Shown: positions 20,063-34,593, counted from the first letter of the stretch. The stretch: DNA of 64,000 nucleotides from Stakelama sediminis (GCF_014199335.1 NZ_JACIJI010000008.1:35159-99158); one strand, 5' to 3'. Translations and numbers: made by a program. Notes: a model not told the origin generated them from the letters alone.

Positions 20063-21469
20063 TCAATCCTGCACCAGCCGGTGACGGCGCGCCTCAATGG
20101 CCGTTAGCTGACGGGCACCGCGGTCGAGGAACAGCGGGGCCAGCTTGGCGCTGCCGTCGCCGCGCGGTTCGCCCAGCATGAATGCCGCGGCGGCACGGCG
20201 CGCACCCGCCATCCGGTATCGCACATCGACAATCACCATCGGTACGCAATAGGGCCTGCCCTGCGTGCGGATGATCTGGGTGCGCTGCAATGCCAGAGTG
20301 AGTTGCGCATTCACCCGGCGCTGTTCTCCCGGCGCGAGCATGGTGCGCGCGGCAAAGGCGTTGGGCGGTCCGGCGATCAGTTGCGCGAACTCGGCATCCT
20401 GCCCCGCATGGGCGCTGCGCAACCAGGTGGATACCGCCACCTCCTCCGCCGCCATTCCGCCCGGATTGGCCAGCACGACATCGAAGCGGGCGCTCAGGCC
20501 CTTTTCGTCAACGCTCAGCAATTGCGGTGCCAGCGTGATGTCGAGCGGCAGCCCCTCGCCGCCCGGACGCGGTACCGGGTTCGGCGCAGGTCCGGCGCCC
20601 AGCCGCGTCGTCACCAGACCGGACGGCACCGTTCGAGCGGCGGCCGGAACTGGCACAGGTGCAGGCGCTGGCTGCGGATCGGCAGCGGGTTGCGGCGTGG
20701 CGACCGGTTGCGACTGGGCTGACTCCGCCGCTTCCGGTTCAGCTTGCCTAGGAGCCGCTGCCTGCTTTTGCTCGCGATAACGGGTCATCGCCTCGGCATA
20801 ATGCGCTTCCCGCCTTCGCCGCCTCGCCCACCACAGCGCGAACAGGCTCAATACCGCGATGCCGCCTGCCCCCAGCGCCAGCCATGCCCATAGCGGCCAG
20901 CCGCTCGATTGGGGAACGGCCTGCGGCTGATGCTGCTGACCGGTAATATCGGGGACCGGCAGCGGCGATGGTTCGGGGGTCGGCGTTGCGGTCGGGGTCG
21001 GCGTTGCGGTCGGGGTCGGCGTGGGCGTGGGCGTGGGCGTTGCACGAGGTGACGGGCGCGCGACCGCCGATGGTGCGCGCTCCGTCTCCCGACTGCGCGA
21101 CGGTGCGGGCGTCGGGCTGGGGCGCGGAACCGGGGCTGTGCGCGGTGCGGTGGCTCGGGGGGTGGGTGCGGGAACCGGCGTGGGCGACGGGGTCGCAGTC
21201 GACGCGCCGTTTTGCGACGGCAGCGAATAGGATTGGAGCGACGGCGTAATATAGGTTCGTTCCGGCGTCACACGCGGCACGGACGTTGGCGACGGGCTGG
21301 GTGTCGGCAAAGGGGACGGTACGGGAATGACCGGTCCCTGCACATTTTGCGCGGGAGCGGCTGTCGCCAGTGCGAGCGCGGATGAAAACAGGATTGCGCC
21401 GCCGAGAGAACTCGACGGACGCAATCGTGTCAGGGACAATGTTGGAAAGGGTAAGCGGACACGAACCAT
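20063..21469 (-). CDS. Pro/Thr-rich single-pass membrane protein (first of two)
   Basis: 468 aa. A signal peptide ends at APAQN. A roughly 150-residue Pro/Thr/Ser-rich periplasmic stalk follows, with PTPTPTPTPTAT repeats, then one transmembrane helix (GWPLWAWLALGAGGIAVLSLFALWWARRRRR, about 195-225) and a globular C-terminal domain with PLDITLAPQLLSVDEKGLSARFDVVLANPGG. The C-terminal domain resembles immunoglobulin-like or CARDB-like folds by its strand pattern, which is an inference. No known family name. Its layout (signal, P/T stalk, TM, tail) repeats that of the upstream gene at 21578. Confidence 0.7.
   Translation of the reverse strand: MVRVRLPFPTLSLTRLRPSSSLGGAILFSSALALATAAPAQNVQGPVIPVPSPLPTPSPSPTSVPRVTPERTYITPSLQSYSLPSQNGASTATPSPTPVPAPTPRATAPRTAPVPRPSPTPAPSRSRETERAPSAVARPSPRATPTPTPTPTPTATPTPTATPTPEPSPLPVPDITGQQHQPQAVPQSSGWPLWAWLALGAGGIAVLSLFALWWARRRRREAHYAEAMTRYREQKQAAAPRQAEPEAAESAQSQPVATPQPAADPQPAPAPVPVPAAARTVPSGLVTTRLGAGPAPNPVPRPGGEGLPLDITLAPQLLSVDEKGLSARFDVVLANPGGMAAEEVAVSTWLRSAHAGQDAEFAQLIAGPPNAFAARTMLAPGEQRRVNAQLTLALQRTQIIRTQGRPYCVPMVIVDVRYRMAGARRAAAAFMLGEPRGDGSAKLAPLFLDRGARQLTAIEARRHRLVQD
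20976..21040. repeat. In-frame tandem repeat coding for the PT stalk
   Basis: Two 18-bp units, GGGGTCGGCGTTGCGGTC, at 20976-20993 and 20994-21011. A partial third unit and three 6-bp GGGCGT units follow. They encode the Pro-Thr/Ala-Thr run of the membrane protein, so unit number can vary without frameshift. Confidence 0.8.
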
Positions 21470-21534
21470 GATGCGCTTGCCATAAACGGCTTGTCCGCAA
21501 GATCAATGCGGCCCGTGATGTCCCGGGTCGCATG

Positions 21535-21572
21535 GCCGGGGCGGTTCAACGCATCGTGTCGACCGCCCCGGC
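21535..21572. promoter_or_regulatory. 11-bp intergenic hairpin between the two Pro/Thr-rich protein genes
   Basis: GCCGGGGCGGT / ACCGCCCCGGC with a 16-nt loop. No T-run follows on the minus strand, so it may be an mRNA processing or stability hairpin or a weak terminator. Confidence 0.5.
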
Positions 21573-21577
21573 GCACC

Positions 21578-22822
21578 TCACCCCTTGCTGAAGGCGGGCT
21601 TCATGCCCGTATTCGGCCAGCGGAATGCGGGGCGTGCTGGTGCCGGAGCAACAGCACGCTGGCGACGGGCCACCGCAGGGCGTGCTGCGGGCGCTTGCTC
21701 GCGTGCAGCGATGTGCTCGCGATCGGAAGTCGTTGCCGCTTCGGCAGCCAGTCGTTCCTGACGGTCGTAAAACCGCGCGCGACGCAAACGATTTTTCCGC
21801 GTCAGGAAGGGGTTGTCCGCGGTCGGACCAGCTTCCGCCGCACGCTCATGGCGTCCCGACACATAGCTTGCCGGTTCGAAGGCAGGCATCGCAGCGGCGC
21901 GTACCGGTGCCGGTTGGGCAACGGGCGTCGGCGTCGGCGCCACCGGCTCCCGCGCCATAAAGGCGGGCTCGGGCTGAGGCGCAACCGGGCGGGTTACTAC
22001 CGGCTCTGCGGCGACAGCAGCGCCGGTTTCGACGCGTTCCTTACGGCTGCGGCGCATAAGTGCCGCGGCACCGGCTGCCAGCACCGCCAGTCCGGCAAGG
22101 GCGATCCACAGTGCGGTACGGCTGTCGAAGTCGCCGGTCGTCGCCTGCGGTGCGGCACTTGCCTGTTGCTGCGGCGCCACCGGCTGCGAGGCGGGCATCA
22201 CGATCGGTGCAGGGTCAGCCTGCTGCGTATCGGTCGCCGTTACGCTGTCCGACGCGGAAGTCTTGGCAGTTTCCGCCGTCACCGGCGCAGGTTTCGCGAC
22301 CACGGGGGCGCTGTGCGTTTTGGCCGGAGCCGAAGCGGTGCTTTCAGTCCTGGTCGCTTCAGTCTTGCGACTGGAAACCGGCGCTGTCTGTTCCTGGGGC
22401 GCAGGCTCGACCGTCATGGCGGGAACGGCCGGCGCTGTCGTATCGGGCATCGACGTCGGCTGGCTGGCCATCGGAGACGCCGTCTCCGGTACTGCCGTGC
22501 TGGTGGCAGGCGCAGTCTGCGTCATCGGATCGGTGCCGGGGATAACCGGCATTACCGGACTTGTAGCGGTAGGAACTGCCGGGGATGCGGTCGTCGTGCC
22601 GCTGTCCGGAACGCTTTGCGTCTGTGTCGGCGCAGGCGTCACGATCGGCTGCGGAGTCTGCACCAGCGGAGGCGGGACGTCGGATTGAGTCCGGGACTGG
22701 GTGACAGTCCCCTGACCGGACGGGTCCGTCTGGTTCTGGGCAGCCGCGGGGGCGGCAGAGCCGGCGAGAGCGGCAATAACTGCCGCCCCGGCCAGTAGCG
22801 AGCTTTTGATCGGTTTCGTCAT
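21578..22822 (-). CDS. Pro/Thr-rich single-pass membrane protein (second of two)
   Basis: 414 aa from the ATG at 22822. A signal peptide (AAPAAAQ) is followed by a long Pro/Thr/Ala/Val stalk, one transmembrane helix (TALWIALAGLAVLAAGAAALMRRSRKER) and a basic Pro/Ala cytoplasmic tail with NPFLTRKNRLRRARFYDRQERLAAE. No recognised domain. Same architecture and strand as the gene at 20063-21469, 108 nt upstream of it. The pair may form one unit in the envelope, but no function can be named. Confidence 0.68.
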   Translation of the reverse strand: MTKPIKSSLLAGAAVIAALAGSAAPAAAQNQTDPSGQGTVTQSRTQSDVPPPLVQTPQPIVTPAPTQTQSVPDSGTTTASPAVPTATSPVMPVIPGTDPMTQTAPATSTAVPETASPMASQPTSMPDTTAPAVPAMTVEPAPQEQTAPVSSRKTEATRTESTASAPAKTHSAPVVAKPAPVTAETAKTSASDSVTATDTQQADPAPIVMPASQPVAPQQQASAAPQATTGDFDSRTALWIALAGLAVLAAGAAALMRRSRKERVETGAAVAAEPVVTRPVAPQPEPAFMAREPVAPTPTPVAQPAPVRAAAMPAFEPASYVSGRHERAAEAGPTADNPFLTRKNRLRRARFYDRQERLAAEAATTSDREHIAAREQAPAARPAVARRQRAVAPAPARPAFRWPNTGMKPAFSKG

Positions 22823-23262
22823 AGCCCCAATAAAATGGAAAGAACGACAGTGCAGTTCCGGATAATGCTTCACATCCGGATGAACCGCCTCATTTTGTCG
22901 ACAGAATTACTTCATTTATATTAGGTTCAGCGTCCGTTTATCGCACGTTCAGAAAACTATGTTCAATTGTTACAATGAGCACTTTCGCGCGAGAGTCATT
23001 ACTTGACGACAATGGAAACGCTTCGGCGCGCCCTTTACAGATCGGCCCCCTGCCCCTATATCCTGCGCATCCCCGCTGATCGGGAAAGGATGCGTCGTCG
23101 CGCAACGCATCACAGGGATAGATCGACGGAGATTTCACGACGCTTTGAAGCTGCGGGCCATTCGACAGAATGCCGGCGGCTTTTTTGGCGTCTGTTCGCG
23201 TGCCTGCCCGGCGGTGCCGGGCCGAAATACTGATGACGCAAGCGAAGGGCTGACACTCCCCC
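22823..23262. other. 440-nt rpoB upstream region, no gene
   Basis: No convincing gene. The first half is AT-rich and holds CTTGAC at 23002-23007 as a possible -35. The second half looks like a structured rpoB leader, with hairpins CGCATCC / GGATGCG at 23066-23094 and GCCCGG / CCGGGC at 23206-23222. The ribosomal stalk genes rplJ-rplL, which usually precede rpoB, are absent here. Confidence 0.6.
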
Positions 23263-27414
<4,152 letters not shown>

Positions 27415-27421
27415 GGAAACC

Positions 27422-27448
27422 GGGCGCTATCGGAAACCGGTAGCGCCC
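27422..27448 (+). promoter_or_regulatory. 12-bp hairpin between rpoB and rpoC
   Basis: GGGCGCTATCGG, loop AAA, CCGGTAGCGCCC (one wobble), followed by TTCCCC rather than a T-run. It begins 7 nt after the rpoB stop and ends 44 nt before the rpoC start. Too poor in U to be a classic terminator; a processing or stabilising hairpin is more likely. Confidence 0.75.
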
Positions 27449-27492
27449 TTCCCCGCCCGCCTGAAAGATTTTTCCCCAAAGGGAATTGAGAC

Positions 27493-30400
27493 ATGAACGA
27501 ACTGACCAATTTCAACAATCCGCTCCAGAAGCCGGAAACCTTTGACCAGATCCAGATCGGTATCGCGTCGCCCGACCGTATCCGCTCGTGGAGCTTCGGC
27601 GAGATCAAGAAGCCGGAGACGATCAACTATCGTACGTTCAAGCCGGAACGTGACGGCCTGTTCTGCGCGCGCATCTTCGGTCCGATCAAGGACTATGAGT
27701 GCCTGTGCGGCAAGTATAAGCGGATGAAATATAAGGGCATCGTCTGCGAAAAGTGCGGTGTCGAAGTCACTGTATCGAAGGTCCGCCGCGAACGCATGGG
27801 CCATATCGAACTGGCGGCGCCGGTTGCGCATATCTGGTTCCTGAAGTCGCTGCCGAGCCGCATCGGCCTGTTGCTCGACATGCAGCTCAAGCAGCTTGAG
27901 CGCGTGCTCTATTTCGAAGCCTATATCGTCACCGAACCCGGCCTGACGCCGCTGGAGAAGTTCCAGCTCCTCACCGAGGACGAACTGCTCGAAGCGCAGG
28001 ACGAATATGGTGAAGACGCTTTCTCCGCCGGTATCGGCGCGGAAGCGGTCAAGATGATGCTGATGGACCTCGACCTTGAGGGCGAGCGTGACGATCTGCT
28101 CAAGGAACTGGCCGAAACCAAGTCCGAACTGAAGCCGAAGAAGATCATCAAACGGCTGAAGGTCGTCGAAAGCTTCATCGAATCGGGCAACCGCCCCGAA
28201 TGGATGATCCTGGAAGTGATCCCGGTCATTCCGCCGGAACTGCGTCCGCTGGTGCCGCTGGACGGCGGCCGCTTCGCGACGTCGGACCTGAACGACCTGT
28301 ATCGCCGCGTCATCAACCGTAACAACCGCCTGAAGCGGCTGATGGAACTGCGCGCGCCCGACATCATCGTGCGCAACGAAAAGCGCATGTTGCAGGAATC
28401 GGTCGATGCGCTGTTCGACAATGGCCGTCGCGGCCGCACCATCACCGGCGCCAACAAGCGTCCGCTGAAGTCGCTCAGCGACATGCTGAAGGGCAAGCAG
28501 GGCCGCTTCCGTCAGAACCTGCTCGGTAAGCGCGTCGACTATTCGGGTCGTTCGGTCATCGTGACCGGCCCGGAACTGAAACTGCACCAGTGTGGCCTGC
28601 CGAAGAAGATGGCGCTCGAACTGTTCAAGCCGTTCATCTACGCCCGCCTCGATGCCAAGGGTCTTTCCATGACCCTGAAGCAGGCGAAGAAGTGGGTCGA
28701 GAAGGAGCGCAAGGAAGTCTGGGACATCCTCGACGAGGTGATCCGCGAGCATCCGGTGATGCTGAACCGCGCTCCGACGCTGCACCGTCTGGGCATTCAG
28801 GCGTTCGAACCGGTGCTGATCGAGGGCAAAGCGATCCAGCTGCACCCGCTGGTCTGCTCCGCCTTCAACGCCGACTTTGACGGTGACCAGATGGCCGTGC
28901 ACGTCCCGCTTTCGCTGGAAGCACAGCTGGAAGCGCGCGTGCTGATGATGTCGACCAACAACATCCTGTCGCCCGCCAACGGCAAGCCGATCATCGTGCC
29001 GTCGCAGGACATGGTGCTGGGTCTCTATTATCTGTCGATGCTCAAGGAAAAAGAGCCCGGCGAGAACATGATCCTGGGCGACATGGCAGAGGTGCATCAC
29101 GCGCTCGATACCGGTGCCGTCACGCTGCATACGAAGATCACCACCCGCGTCCCGCAGACGGACGAGGACGGCAATGTCTATATGAAGCGCGTCGAAACCA
29201 CGCCGGGTCGCCTGCTGATCGGTGAAAAGCTGCCGAAGAGCCACAAGGTGCCGTTCGAAACGATCAACCGCCTGCTGACCAAGAAGGAGATCGGCGACGT
29301 CATCGACACCGTCTATCGCCACACCGGCCAGAAAGAGACGGTGCTGTTCGCCGACGGCATCATGACGCTGGGTTTCCGCCATGCGTTCAAGGCGGGCATC
29401 TCGTTCGGCATGAACGACATGGTCATCCCCGATTCCAAGGAAAAGATGGTCGACGAGACCCGTGCGCTGGTCGCTGACTATGAGCAGCAATATCAGGACG
29501 GCCTCATCACCCAGCAGGAAAAGTACAACAAGGTCATCGACGCCTGGAGCCGTTGCGGCGATCAGGTCGCGAACGCCATGATGGACGAAATCCGCGCGGT
29601 GAAGACGGACCCCGAAACGGGCCGCGAGAAGGACATCAACTCGATCTACATGATGTCCCACTCCGGTGCGCGTGGTTCGCCGGCGCAGATGAAGCAGCTT
29701 GCCGGGATGCGCGGCCTGATGGCCAAGCCGTCGGGTGAGATCATCGAAACGCCGATCATCTCGAACTTCAAGGAAGGCCTGACCGTTCTTGAATATTTCA
29801 ACTCCACCCACGGCGCCCGTAAGGGTCTGGCCGACACCGCGCTCAAGACGGCGAACTCGGGCTATCTGACCCGCCGTCTGGTCGATGTGTCGCAGGACTG
29901 CGTCGTGATGGAGACCGATTGCGGCACCGAACGCGCGCTGGAAATGAAGGCGATCGTTCAGGGTGGCAGCACCATTGCGTCGCTGGGCGAGCGCATTCTG
30001 GGCCGTACCACGGCAGAGGATGTGGTCGACCCCAAGACCAGCGAGATCGTCATTCCCGAAGGCACGCTGCTCGACGAGGCGATGGTCGCCCAGATCGAGG
30101 AGATCGGTGTTCAGGCGATGAAGATCCGTTCGCCGCTGGTCTGCGAAGCCAAGATCGGCGTGTGTGCGAAATGCTATGGCCGTGACCTTGCCCGCGGTAC
30201 GCCGGTGAATATCGGTGAAGCCGTCGGCGTCATCGCGGCACAGTCGATCGGTGAACCGGGTACGCAGCTTACCATGCGGACCTTCCACATCGGTGGTGCG
30301 GCACAGCTCAACGAACAGTCGAACCTTGAAGCCCCAGCGGACGGCAAGGTCGAGTTCCGCGATCTGCGCATGATCGAGGACAAGCGCGGTCGCCGCGTGG

Positions 30401-31770
30401 TGCTCAGCCGTTCCGGCGAGCTGGCGATCCTCGACGGCGAAGGCCGCGAGCTTGCCGTGCACAAGATCCCCTATGGTGCCTATCTGATGTTCGACGACGG
30501 TCACATCGTGACCAAGGGCGACAAGATGGCGGAATGGGATCCGTACACCATGCCGGTGATTACCGACCATGCGGGTACGGTGAAGTTCCAGGATCTGGTC
30601 GACGGCAAGACGCTGACCGAACAGGTCGACGAAGCGACCGGCATCAGCCAGCGCGTCGTCACCGAATATCGCGCGCCCTCTCGCTCGAAGGAGGATCTGC
30701 GTCCGCGCATGACCCTGCTCGACGGCGATTCGGGTGAGGCCGGCCGCTATATGCTGCAGCCGGGCGCGACGCTGTCGGTCGAGGACGGTCAGGCGGTTCA
30801 GGCCGGTGACGTGCTGGCGCGTGTCGCCCGCGAAGCCGCCAAGACGCGCGACATCACCGGCGGTCTGCCGCGCGTTGCCGAGCTGTTCGAAGCGCGCAAG
30901 CCGAAGGAAAATGCGATCATCGCAAAGGTCTCCGGTCGGGTCGTGTTCGGCCGCGACTACAAGGCCAAGCGCAAGATCGGCATTCAGCCGGAGGACGGCG
31001 AACTGGTCGAATATCTGGTGCCGAAGTCGAAGGTGATCGACGTTCAGGAAGGCGACTACGTGAAGCGTGGCGACAACCTGATCGGCGGTTCGCCCGATCC
31101 GCACGACATTCTGGAAGTCCTCGGCGTCGAGGCGCTGGCCGAATATCTGGTCAGCGAAATTCAGGAAGTCTATCGACTGCAGGGCGTGAAGATCAACGAC
31201 AAGCACATCGAGGTGATCGTTCGCCAGATGCTGCAGAAGGTTGAGATCACCGAGGCCGGCGACACCACGTTGCTGCCGGGCGAGCAGGTCGATCGCGACG
31301 AGATGGACGAAGTGAATGCCAAGCTGACCAAGGGTCAGGCGCCTGCACAGGGTAAGCCGGTCCTGCTCGGCATCACCAAGGCGTCGCTGCAAACGCGCAG
31401 CTTCATCTCGGCGGCGTCGTTCCAGGAGACCACGCGCGTCCTGACCGAGGCTTCGGTCCAGGGCAAGCAGGACACGCTGATCGGTCTGAAGGAAAACGTC
31501 ATCGTCGGCCGCCTGATCCCGGCGGGTACGGGTGCGGGCATGAACCGTCTGCGCATTGCCGCTTCGTCGCGTGACGCTGCGCTGCGTGCCCAGCAGCGCA
31601 AGCTGCAGGAAGCGATGATCGCCCCCGTCTCGGCGCAGGCCGAGCATGAGGCCGAGCTGGCGCAGGACCCCGTCGATGCGATGGTGACTGCCGATGCGCT
31701 GGAAAAGGTCGAAACCTCCGGCGACGGTTCGGACGAAGCAGCGGGCGATTATCTGAACAAGGAGGATTGA
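27493..31770 (+). CDS. rpoC: RNA polymerase beta-prime subunit
   Basis: 1425 aa. The N-terminal zinc site is [20 protein letters not shown]. The catalytic Mg site [12 protein letters not shown] is at about 458-469. The trigger-loop region follows [21 protein letters not shown], and the second zinc cluster includes [10 protein letters not shown]...[14 protein letters not shown]. Ends before a strong bidirectional terminator at 31801. Cotranscribed with rpoB. Confidence 0.99.
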   Translation: MNELTNFNNPLQKPETFDQIQIGIASPDRIRSWSFGEIKKPETINYRTFKPERDGLFCARIFGPIKDYECLCGKYKRMKYKGIVCEKCGVEVTVSKVRRERMGHIELAAPVAHIWFLKSLPSRIGLLLDMQLKQLERVLYFEAYIVTEPGLTPLEKFQLLTEDELLEAQDEYGEDAFSAGIGAEAVKMMLMDLDLEGERDDLLKELAETKSELKPKKIIKRLKVVESFIESGNRPEWMILEVIPVIPPELRPLVPLDGGRFATSDLNDLYRRVINRNNRLKRLMELRAPDIIVRNEKRMLQESVDALFDNGRRGRTITGANKRPLKSLSDMLKGKQGRFRQNLLGKRVDYSGRSVIVTGPELKLHQCGLPKKMALELFKPFIYARLDAKGLSMTLKQAKKWVEKERKEVWDILDEVIREHPVMLNRAPTLHRLGIQAFEPVLIEGKAIQLHPLVCSAFNADFDGDQMAVHVPLSLEAQLEARVLMMSTNNILSPANGKPIIVPSQDMVLGLYYLSMLKEKEPGENMILGDMAEVHHALDTGAVTLHTKITTRVPQTDEDGNVYMKRVETTPGRLLIGEKLPKSHKVPFETINRLLTKKEIGDVIDTVYRHTGQKETVLFADGIMTLGFRHAFKAGISFGMNDMVIPDSKEKMVDETRALVADYEQQYQDGLITQQEKYNKVIDAWSRCGDQVANAMMDEIRAVKTDPETGREKDINSIYMMSHSGARGSPAQMKQLAGMRGLMAKPSGEIIETPIISNFKEGLTVLEYFNSTHGARKGLADTALKTANSGYLTRRLVDVSQDCVVMETDCGTERALEMKAIVQGGSTIASLGERILGRTTAEDVVDPKTSEIVIPEGTLLDEAMVAQIEEIGVQAMKIRSPLVCEAKIGVCAKCYGRDLARGTPVNIGEAVGVIAAQSIGEPGTQLTMRTFHIGGAAQLNEQSNLEAPADGKVEFRDLRMIEDKRGRRVVLSRSGELAILDGEGRELAVHKIPYGAYLMFDDGHIVTKGDKMAEWDPYTMPVITDHAGTVKFQDLVDGKTLTEQVDEATGISQRVVTEYRAPSRSKEDLRPRMTLLDGDSGEAGRYMLQPGATLSVEDGQAVQAGDVLARVAREAAKTRDITGGLPRVAELFEARKPKENAIIAKVSGRVVFGRDYKAKRKIGIQPEDGELVEYLVPKSKVIDVQEGDYVKRGDNLIGGSPDPHDILEVLGVEALAEYLVSEIQEVYRLQGVKINDKHIEVIVRQMLQKVEITEAGDTTLLPGEQVDRDEMDEVNAKLTKGQAPAQGKPVLLGITKASLQTRSFISAASFQETTRVLTEASVQGKQDTLIGLKENVIVGRLIPAGTGAGMNRLRIAASSRDAALRAQQRKLQEAMIAPVSAQAEHEAELAQDPVDAMVTADALEKVETSGDGSDEAAGDYLNKED

Positions 31771-31800
31771 TCCTCCCGTCGTTCAGCTAGCCAACGCTGA

Positions 31801-31848
31801 CACAAAAAAGAGCCGCCGTCCGAAATATCGGGCGGCGGCTTTTTTGTG
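31801..31848. terminator. Bidirectional terminator after rpoC
   Basis: A long inverted repeat: AGCCGCCGTCCGA / TCGGGCGGCGGCT flanked by AAAAAA on the left and TTTTTT on the right, and CAC...GTG at the ends. Works for rpoC on plus and for the small membrane gene on minus. Confidence 0.93.
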
Positions 31849-31866
31849 CCCGATGAAATCCCTCGC

Positions 31867-31897
31867 CATTGCGAGGGCCAAAGGCCCGAAGCAATCC
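31867..31897. repeat. Short extragenic repeat of the 'cattgcgag...gaagcaatcc' type
   Basis: CATTGCGAGGGCC, then AAAGGCCC, then GAAGCAATCC: a hairpin-forming segment resembling the dispersed intergenic repeat seen in many alphaproteobacteria. Located just downstream of the rpoC terminator. Confidence 0.5.
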
Positions 31898-31903
31898 TTT
31901 GGC

Positions 31904-32188
31904 TCAGCCTTTTCGTACCCGCATCTCCACTATCAAGCCTACGGCGCTAATCGCGATCAATATCGCTATCGCCACAGCAAGCGCAGTGTTCTGATTGCTG
32001 AACAAAGCGTGGAAGGAAGAGGCAAGTATCAAGGCCGGTGCGCCATAAATCGTCGCAACCCACCAGCCGCCGTTGCCGTCATATTGCCACTGCATCAAAG
32101 CGCTGATCGTCAGAAGACCGGTGGCACTCCACAAATAAAATAGCGCCCACAAGACGATGCGACGGAACAATAAGGATCGAAGCTGCAT
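31904..32188 (-). CDS. Small membrane protein, unknown
   Basis: 94 aa from the ATG at 32188. Three hydrophobic stretches: RRIVLWALFYLWSATGLLTI, WWVATIYGAPALILASSFHAL and ALAVAIAILIAISAVGLIVE, ending in basic MRVRKG. No family recognised. Single gene between the rpoC terminator and the beta-glucosidase gene. Confidence 0.55.
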   Translation of the reverse strand: MQLRSLLFRRIVLWALFYLWSATGLLTISALMQWQYDGNGGWWVATIYGAPALILASSFHALFSNQNTALAVAIAILIAISAVGLIVEMRVRKG

Positions 32189-32297
32189 CGTGGCATTCTG
32201 TATTGGTCGACAGGTAAGGGCAACTTTTCGTTTCCACGCCACGAATGCCTGATCGCATGGAAACCACCTATTCAAGCCCCACACTGCACTCCGCAGC

Positions 32298-34550
32298 TCA
32301 GATCACCGTCGCGCCGCCATTGCCTTTGGTCATGTCCTCGCTTGTCGTCAGCGTGAAGCTGGCGGTCTGCGTCGCGGTCGAATCTTCGCCGACATAGACG
32401 TCGAACACCCCTGCTTCGGTGCCCCAGCTCAGGTCGCGTCTGGCAAAGGCCAGGTCGGCGGGGGTAAGCGAAAGCGCAACATCGCGGCTCTCCCCCGGTT
32501 TCAGCTCGACACGCCGGAACCCCTTCAACTCACGCACCGGACGGCTGACATCGGCCAGCCGGTCGCGGACATACAGCTGGACCACCGTCGCACCGGCGCG
32601 CCTGCCGCTGTTGGTGACGCGGGTGGTGACGGTCAGCGTCCCGCCCGGTGCCAGCGTCGTGCCCGACAGGCGCGGCTTGCCGAAATCGAAACTGGTATAG
32701 CTCAGCCCGTGGCCGAACCAGTAAAGCGGCGCCTTGATCAGGTCGACATAGCGGCTGGTATAGGGTGTATCGATCTGCCCCGGCCGGGCGGCGGGAAGAT
32801 GATTGTAGAAGATCGGCACCTGCCCCAGCGCACGCGGCATGGTGACGGGCAGCTTGCCGGAGAAATTGGCGTCTCCGAACAACAGGTCGGCGAGCGCATT
32901 GCCTGCCTGCTCGCCACAGATCATCGCATCGACCAGCGCATTGGCATGACCGTCTAGCCAGGTTAGGTCCATCGCGCGCCCGGTAATGACCACCGCCACA
33001 GTGGGCTTGCCGGTTGCAATCACCGCCTCGGCCAGTGCGCGTTGCCTGCCCGGCAGGTCGATAAAGGCGCGGCTGTCGCCTTCGCCGATCATGTCGTCGG
33101 TTTCACCCAGCACGAGAATCGCAATATCGGCATCGCTCGCTGCACTGACTGCGGCGGGGATGCCGCTGACATCGTCGCCACGGACGGACACACCCTCGAC
33201 ATGGGTGACGCTACCCCTGCCCTGCATCGCCGCGCTGATCCCCGCGAGCATCGACACGACATTGTCCTTGCGCCCCAGTGCAGGCATCGGGCCGAGCAGG
33301 TCGGCGGTCTTGTCCGCCATCGGGCCGATCACCGCGATCTTACCCTGTTTGGCAAGCGGCAGAGTGCCGTCATTTTTCAGCAGCACCATCGCCTGCCGTG
33401 CTGCTTCACGGGCGAGCGCCAGATGCGACGGGCGGAACGGCATCGCCTTCGCACGCGCGGCGTTGCCGTAGCGAAAGGCATCATCGAACAGGCCCAGCTT
33501 CGCCTTGGCCGTCAGCACGCGGCGCACGGCGGTATCGACCTCCGCCATCTTCACCCGGCCGCTTTTCACCAGTCCGGGCAATTCCTTCCAATAGGTGCCG
33601 CTGTGCAGATCGATATCGACACCGGCATGCAGCGCCAGTTGCGCTGCATGCGCCGGGTCGGCGGCAACGCCATGCGCGACGAGTTCGAGCACCGCATCGT
33701 AATCGGACACAACCAGCCCGTCGAAACCCCATTGGTCGCGCAGGATACCTGTCAGCAGCGTGCGGCTGGACGTCGCGGGCACGCCGTCAATGGGCGTGAA
33801 GGCAGCCATGAACGATCCGATCCCGGCATCGACCACCGCCTTGAACGGCGACAGATAGATATCGCGGAACAGCCGCGGCGGAATATCGGTCGGGTTATAG
33901 TCGCGCCCGGCGGTCACGGCACCATAGCCCGCGAAATGCTTTGCGGTGGCAAGCATCGTGTCGGGTGTGGACAGGTCGTCGCCCTGAAACCCCTTTACCT
34001 GCGCGACCGCCATGACGCTGCCCAGATGCGGGTCTTCGCCTGCGCCCTCACACATCCGGCCCCAGCGCGGATCGCGAGCGATGTCGAGCATCGGGCTGAA
34101 CGTCCAGTTCACTCCGCTGGTCGTCGCCTCGATCGCGGCGGCACGATGGACGGATGTGACCAGTTCCGGATTCCATGTCGCCGCCAGCGCCAGCGGCACC
34201 GGAAATTCGGTGTTGAAGCCGTGCGCGACGTCACCCATGAACCAAAGCGGGATTTTCAGGCGCGACTGCATCGCCAGTTGCTGCATCTGCCGGGTATAGG
34301 CATAGACATCGCGGTCGGGGAGCACACCGCTGGTGCCGCCCAGCCCCTGTTTGATCATCGCATCCAGATCGCCCGCATCGCTGCCGAGAATGGAGAGCTG
34401 CGCTGCCTTTTCCTCGATGGTCATTTGCGCGATCAGCGTCTCGATCCGCGTATCGGGCAGTTTCACTTCGGCCTTCGCCATGGCGGGCAGGGCCGACGCC
34501 CCAGCCAGCAACCCCAACCCCTGCGCAAAACGGCGACGCGAAACCTGCAT
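32298..34550 (-). CDS. bglX: Periplasmic beta-glucosidase, GH3
   Basis: 750 aa. The Tat signal is SRRRFAQGLGLLAG (residues 4-17), with cleavage near AMAKA. GH3 core: RWGRMCEGAGEDPHL and KHFAGYG (about 204-210), with the nucleophile Asp at about 283 (LVVSDYDAV). It is followed by the alpha/beta sandwich and a C-terminal fibronectin-III-like domain (VTNSGRRAGATVVQLYVRD and ELKGFRRVELKPGES). Hydrolyses beta-linked glucosides, possibly cello- or xylo-oligosaccharides. A perfect 14-bp LacI-type palindrome lies 15 nt upstream of its start, so it is probably sugar-induced. Confidence 0.95.
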   Translation of the reverse strand: MQVSRRRFAQGLGLLAGASALPAMAKAEVKLPDTRIETLIAQMTIEEKAAQLSILGSDAGDLDAMIKQGLGGTSGVLPDRDVYAYTRQMQQLAMQSRLKIPLWFMGDVAHGFNTEFPVPLALAATWNPELVTSVHRAAAIEATTSGVNWTFSPMLDIARDPRWGRMCEGAGEDPHLGSVMAVAQVKGFQGDDLSTPDTMLATAKHFAGYGAVTAGRDYNPTDIPPRLFRDIYLSPFKAVVDAGIGSFMAAFTPIDGVPATSSRTLLTGILRDQWGFDGLVVSDYDAVLELVAHGVAADPAHAAQLALHAGVDIDLHSGTYWKELPGLVKSGRVKMAEVDTAVRRVLTAKAKLGLFDDAFRYGNAARAKAMPFRPSHLALAREAARQAMVLLKNDGTLPLAKQGKIAVIGPMADKTADLLGPMPALGRKDNVVSMLAGISAAMQGRGSVTHVEGVSVRGDDVSGIPAAVSAASDADIAILVLGETDDMIGEGDSRAFIDLPGRQRALAEAVIATGKPTVAVVITGRAMDLTWLDGHANALVDAMICGEQAGNALADLLFGDANFSGKLPVTMPRALGQVPIFYNHLPAARPGQIDTPYTSRYVDLIKAPLYWFGHGLSYTSFDFGKPRLSGTTLAPGGTLTVTTRVTNSGRRAGATVVQLYVRDRLADVSRPVRELKGFRRVELKPGESRDVALSLTPADLAFARRDLSWGTEAGVFDVYVGEDSTATQTASFTLTTSEDMTKGNGGATVI

Positions 34551-34565
34551 AGTCTCCCTCTCACT

Positions 34566-34579
34566 TGTAACCGGTTACA
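34566..34579. promoter_or_regulatory. LacI-type operator upstream of bglX
   Basis: TGTAACCGGTTACA, a perfect 14-bp palindrome with the central CG typical of LacI/GalR operators, 15 nt upstream of the bglX ATG. No LacI-family gene is in the window. Confidence 0.65.
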
Positions 34580-34593
34580 TTTGGAGAATGCTT

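Noticed and set aside
20976..21040. CRISPR-like repeat array
   Set aside because: The 18-bp and 6-bp units are directly adjacent without spacers and lie in a coding frame.
27427..31647. 1406-codon open frame antisense to rpoC
   Set aside because: Same reason as for rpoB: a shadow of a GC-rich, highly biased gene.
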